DNA from: Monarcha castaneiventris obscurior
Taxonomy: Eukaryota > Chordata > Aves > Passeriformes > Monarchidae
DNA: 64,000 bases
Assembly: GCA_026261815.1 (NCBI GenBank)
Contig: JAMPIT010000539.1
Span: 5,162,501-5,226,500, forward strand
Direction of reading: 5' to 3'
How positions within the stretch are numbered: the stretch's first letter is position 1; each line of letters starts with the position of its first letter. Under the pieces are notes generated by a model, which worked only from the letters and a program-made list of their open reading frames with translations, was not told the origin of the DNA and made no database searches. Below, one piece after another: positions 61,436 through 64,000 of this stretch. Made by a program: the position numbers and the translations under genes.

Positions 61436-62492
61436 TAGTAAAAATAACTATTAAAAAAATAGTGCAACTTAAATGATAGTAAATTTTAAGAATGTATCCT
61501 ATTTGTTACATGAAATGTGCTGGGTTTGCCTTTGTGAACTTTGATATTTCAGTCATTCATTTTTCCTATGGTTCATTACTTTTTAAATTTTTTTGAACAT
61601 GAGAATTCAAGGGATTAATCAAAAAAACCCACCATTATCTTGAGTACTTTCTTTTGTGCTTTAGTTTTCTTTCCTTTCTGGAATCTGCACTTCCAGAAGT
61701 TTGCTGGGACAAGGTCTACTTGTGTTGGAAGCATTATTAATTTTCACTTTATGCACTGAAATTTTGCTGTATTTTAGAGAATCAAGTTCATTGCTGGGAC
61801 TGTAAGTGTGGTTCATGAGATGTCCCAGCCAACCATTAAACTAGACATTATGGAGTTAGTGTTCTCCATCTTCGTTTCGATAAGTTAAAATCAATAAGAG
61901 TGATGTGTTTACTCTGGTGGAATGGAAATGTTCACATAAATCTCCAAGGCACTGATGTATATCTGTGGAAATGTCAAAGGTTCAGCACATCTTTCATTGC
62001 ACAGGGTTGGTTTCTACAGAGCCTGGATAGATGACCTAAATAAAGATGTCTGGAGTTAGATTTGCTTTTGGTCAAGGTTTCAGGAAACACTGACCTGTGT
62101 TGCAAGTTGCAAGATGAGGAAAATGTTGCCTCTTTTGAAGAGCTGCAATGTTAACATTATTTTATATCAGGAGAGGGAATAATAGAAGGATGACACTCGC
62201 TGCTTTGTATTTTCCCATAGCACATCATAATGTGCATTTAAGGAGAGCTTTTATTTAAAGCAAATCTTTATATAAAGATTTCTACATAAAAACTTGTCAG
62301 TTCTGTGCTAAATTAGTGGCATATTTACCACAAAGGTTTTTTCTCCGTCTTTGATAAACAATATATCTCCTAAAATTATAGATCAGTTTTACAAAGATTT
62401 TGGAAATACAGAAACATACCAAGAAATAGAAACTGAAACTGAGTGCCACAAACAAACAAAGTAAGCAAAAGCCTAGTAATTTTTTGATCCCT

Positions 62493-62923
62493 CACTACAA
62501 GAAGGACATGGAGTGGAGGGTGTCCAGAGAAGATCTAGAGAACAGGTCTAATGAGAATTAGCTGAGGGAACTCAGATTCTTCAGCCTGGAGAAGAGGAGG
62601 CTCAGGGGGACCTTCTTGCTCTCTACAGCTGCCTGAAAGGAGGTTGTAGCCAGGTAGAGGTCAGTCTTTTCTCCCTAGGAAAAGCAATAGAACAGGAGGA
62701 AATGGCTTCAAGCAGCGCCAGGGGAGCTTTAGATTTGATATCAGGAAAACATCTTCACTAAAGGGCTGTCAAGTACTGGAACAGGCTGCCCAGGGCAGTG
62801 GTGGAGTGACCATCCCCAGGGGTATTTAAAAAGTGTGTGGGTGTGGTCCTTCATTACATGGTTTGGTGGTGGACTTGAACTTAGGGGTCTTTTCCAACCT
62901 AACTGATTCTATGGCTCTGTTTG
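62493..62923 (+). mobile_element. CR1 retrotransposon 3' fragment, about 430 bp
   Basis: This carries the well-known CR1 end sequence in sense: CACTACAAGAAGGACATGGA, then GCTGAGGGAACTCAG, TTCAGCCTGGAGAAGAGGAG, CTGCCTGAAAGGAGGTTGTA, GGAAATGGCTTCAAGCAGCG, ACAGGCTGCCCAGGGCAGTG, GGTCTTTTCCAACCTAACTG and a final GATTCTATGGCTCTGT tail. It covers the last codons of ORF2 and the 3' untranslated region, and is 5'-truncated. It is diverged, with several small deletions (for example near 62535), but is the clearest CR1 copy in the window. The short decayed tail lacks a long microsatellite, unlike the copy at 56541. Confidence 0.93.
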
Positions 62924-63723
62924 TGAGTGAGAGAAAAAAATACACTCTTTTCTCCTTGACCTTTTCCTGCTTTTCTTGTACTAATCTATTAGTGCTCTTC
63001 CTGAGCTGTAAGTATTGGTAACACATCTGTCCTGTTTTGGTTCTCTGGTGTCCAATATAGATCAAAGGATGCTGCACCATTTTCCTTTGGGGGACATTGA
63101 GTTGAAGCTTATTGTTATACTCAGCTGTTTCAGGGACTTTTTGGGAGGATGATGGGAATTTGCTGTGGTATAACATGTCTGAAACATTTACCTTTTCTAA
63201 ATTTGATCTAAATTAGTGTATGGAATTGAAATTCATTGTGGTTGTCGTCAGGCAAAGGGGGAGAAGCTGGTAAGCAGAGGCAGTCAGATGCACTGGGTAT
63301 GGTTGTATAGCTATTTCCTTCTTTGAGGAGGACTATCTGAAAACTAATTTAGAGCTACAAGCAAAATTCAGAAGCAGCAGGACTTATCTAAAATGTCTGT
63401 AAAAGAGTCAGTGAAGGAAACACACGTTTGGTTCCTTTTTAATACCATTTTCCTAAAATTAGTGTGGAAGCTAGTCAGAGAAGGATTTGCCTCCATAGGA
63501 TTTGGTTACTGTGACCCAAATTCAGTGTTTTCCAAATGAAAGGAAGTGCACATATTCTCAGGCAGTATTGTAATATCTTTGTTCAGAAAAATAATGTCTT
63601 CATTTCCCGTGGAATACCTCTTTTCTTCTGGGAAGCCTTGTTGCAGGGCAGATCACTAAAGGCCTACATGTCAGTTGATTTTTATGCACTATACTTAAAA
63701 CACACATCAGCTTTTACTTTGAG
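62924..63723. other. Unique noncoding DNA
   Basis: Nothing recognisable lies between the CR1 fragment and the LTR at the right edge. Confidence 0.65.
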
Positions 63724-63916
63724 TGTAAGGGACAGGCGAACGGAAGATTACGCGATGTGACGGGAAGCAGGGACAGCATGGAATCTCCCTTCCCCCTTCA
63801 TCCCACTGATAAGCATCACCTTAGGAATGTAGTCCTCCTAACCCCAGTAGTTTTCCACTCACTGCTAACCCTGGCCATCCCACAATCCCCCTTTCCCGAC
63901 TAGAGAAGCCCCTGGA

Positions 63917-63924
63917 CTATATAG
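63917..63924 (+). promoter_or_regulatory. LTR TATA box
   Basis: CTATATAG lies about 24-30 bp upstream of the inferred cap at GCCATTT (about 63947), the expected spacing for this LTR type. Confidence 0.65.
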
Positions 63925-63939
63925 CCCCATGAGACAAGA

Positions 63940-63945
63940 TATAAA
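63940..63945 (+). promoter_or_regulatory. LTR poly(A) hexamer, variant TATAAA
   Basis: TATAAA replaces the AATAAA normally found here just before CGCCATTT. It is a known weaker single-base variant, so 3' processing from this LTR may be less efficient if the change is real and not specific to this copy. Confidence 0.55.
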
Positions 63946-64000
63946 CGCCATTTGACCATCCACCACATTGGTGTCTGTGTGTCCTGGACCGAGTGGCACG

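Larger units (their letters stand above)
56701..62492. other. Unique AT-rich noncoding DNA
   Basis: No gene is confirmed. A 79-codon plus-strand frame at 60993-61232 is protein-like in composition (acidic and hydrophobic with a helical pattern), but I do not recognise it. Two possible regulatory blocks, about 58120-58330 and 59690-59880, are discussed under findings. Low-complexity tracts lie at 58725-58778 and 61396-61435. Confidence 0.6.
63724..64000 (+). mobile_element. 5' part of an avian ERVK/alpharetrovirus-like LTR, cut by window end
   Basis: A sharp change to CpG-containing, C-rich sequence occurs at about 63724-63756; both TGTAAGGGAC (63724) and TGTGACGGGA (63756) could be the LTR start. 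The 3' part is diagnostic: CTATATAG (63917-63924), the hexamer TATAAA (63940-63945), and directly after it CGCCATTTGACCATCCACCA then CATTGGTGTC. The order TATA box, poly(A) hexamer just upstream of the cap, then GCCATTTGACCAT-CACCACATTGGTGT is the hallmark of avian leukosis-type LTRs and of songbird ERVK LTRs related to them. The sequence runs into U5 (GGACCGAGTGG) and leaves the window before the CA terminus, so I cannot say whether this is a solo LTR or the 5' LTR of a longer provirus. Confidence 0.8.

Overview
The window reads as AT-rich, gene-poor bird nuclear DNA, most likely from a songbird. The evidence is repeat content: 3' fragments of CR1 retrotransposons with the avian ATTCT-type tail, a solo LTR of the bird ERVL type, and an LTR at the right edge with the alpharetrovirus-like TATA / poly(A) / cap layout common in avian ERVK elements. 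No protein-coding exon, tRNA, rRNA, CRISPR array or bacterial-type operon could be supported. All open frames are short (at most 160 codons), unlike any family I know, and scattered over both strands and all frames, as expected from noncoding DNA. The window is probably a gene desert or a very long intron.

Layout. 1-10839: unique AT-rich sequence with a (TA)10 microsatellite, poly-A/T tracts and a perfect 26-bp palindrome at 5975-6000. 10840-12419: the best-supported object, a complete 1570-bp solo LTR on the minus strand, with a perfect 5-bp target duplication, matching inverted termini, a TATA box, a poly(A) signal, and a nine-copy 44/45-bp minisatellite in the putative U3. Every unit carries a YY1-like GCCGCCAT/GCTGCCAT core. 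15676-16213: a second, older solo LTR of bird ERVL type on the minus strand. 20996-21068: a short CR1 3' end on the plus strand. 24780-25475: a decayed CR1-clade reverse transcriptase on the minus strand. 25476-47235: unique sequence with low-complexity tracts and some possible conserved regulatory blocks. 47236-47345 and 48050-48810: probable ancient CR1/L3-like relics. 56431-56700: an (AGAAT)n microsatellite grown from the tail of a minus-strand CR1 fragment. 62493-62923: a plus-strand CR1 3' fragment. 63724 to the window end: the 5' part of an alpharetrovirus-like/ERVK LTR that continues past the edge.

No genes work together here. The most interesting signals are regulatory or structural: the YY1-like enhancer-type array in the long LTR, the cut-off LTR at the right edge, several perfect inverted repeats, and AT-rich blocks with homeodomain or POU-type motifs that resemble developmental enhancers but need alignment to prove.
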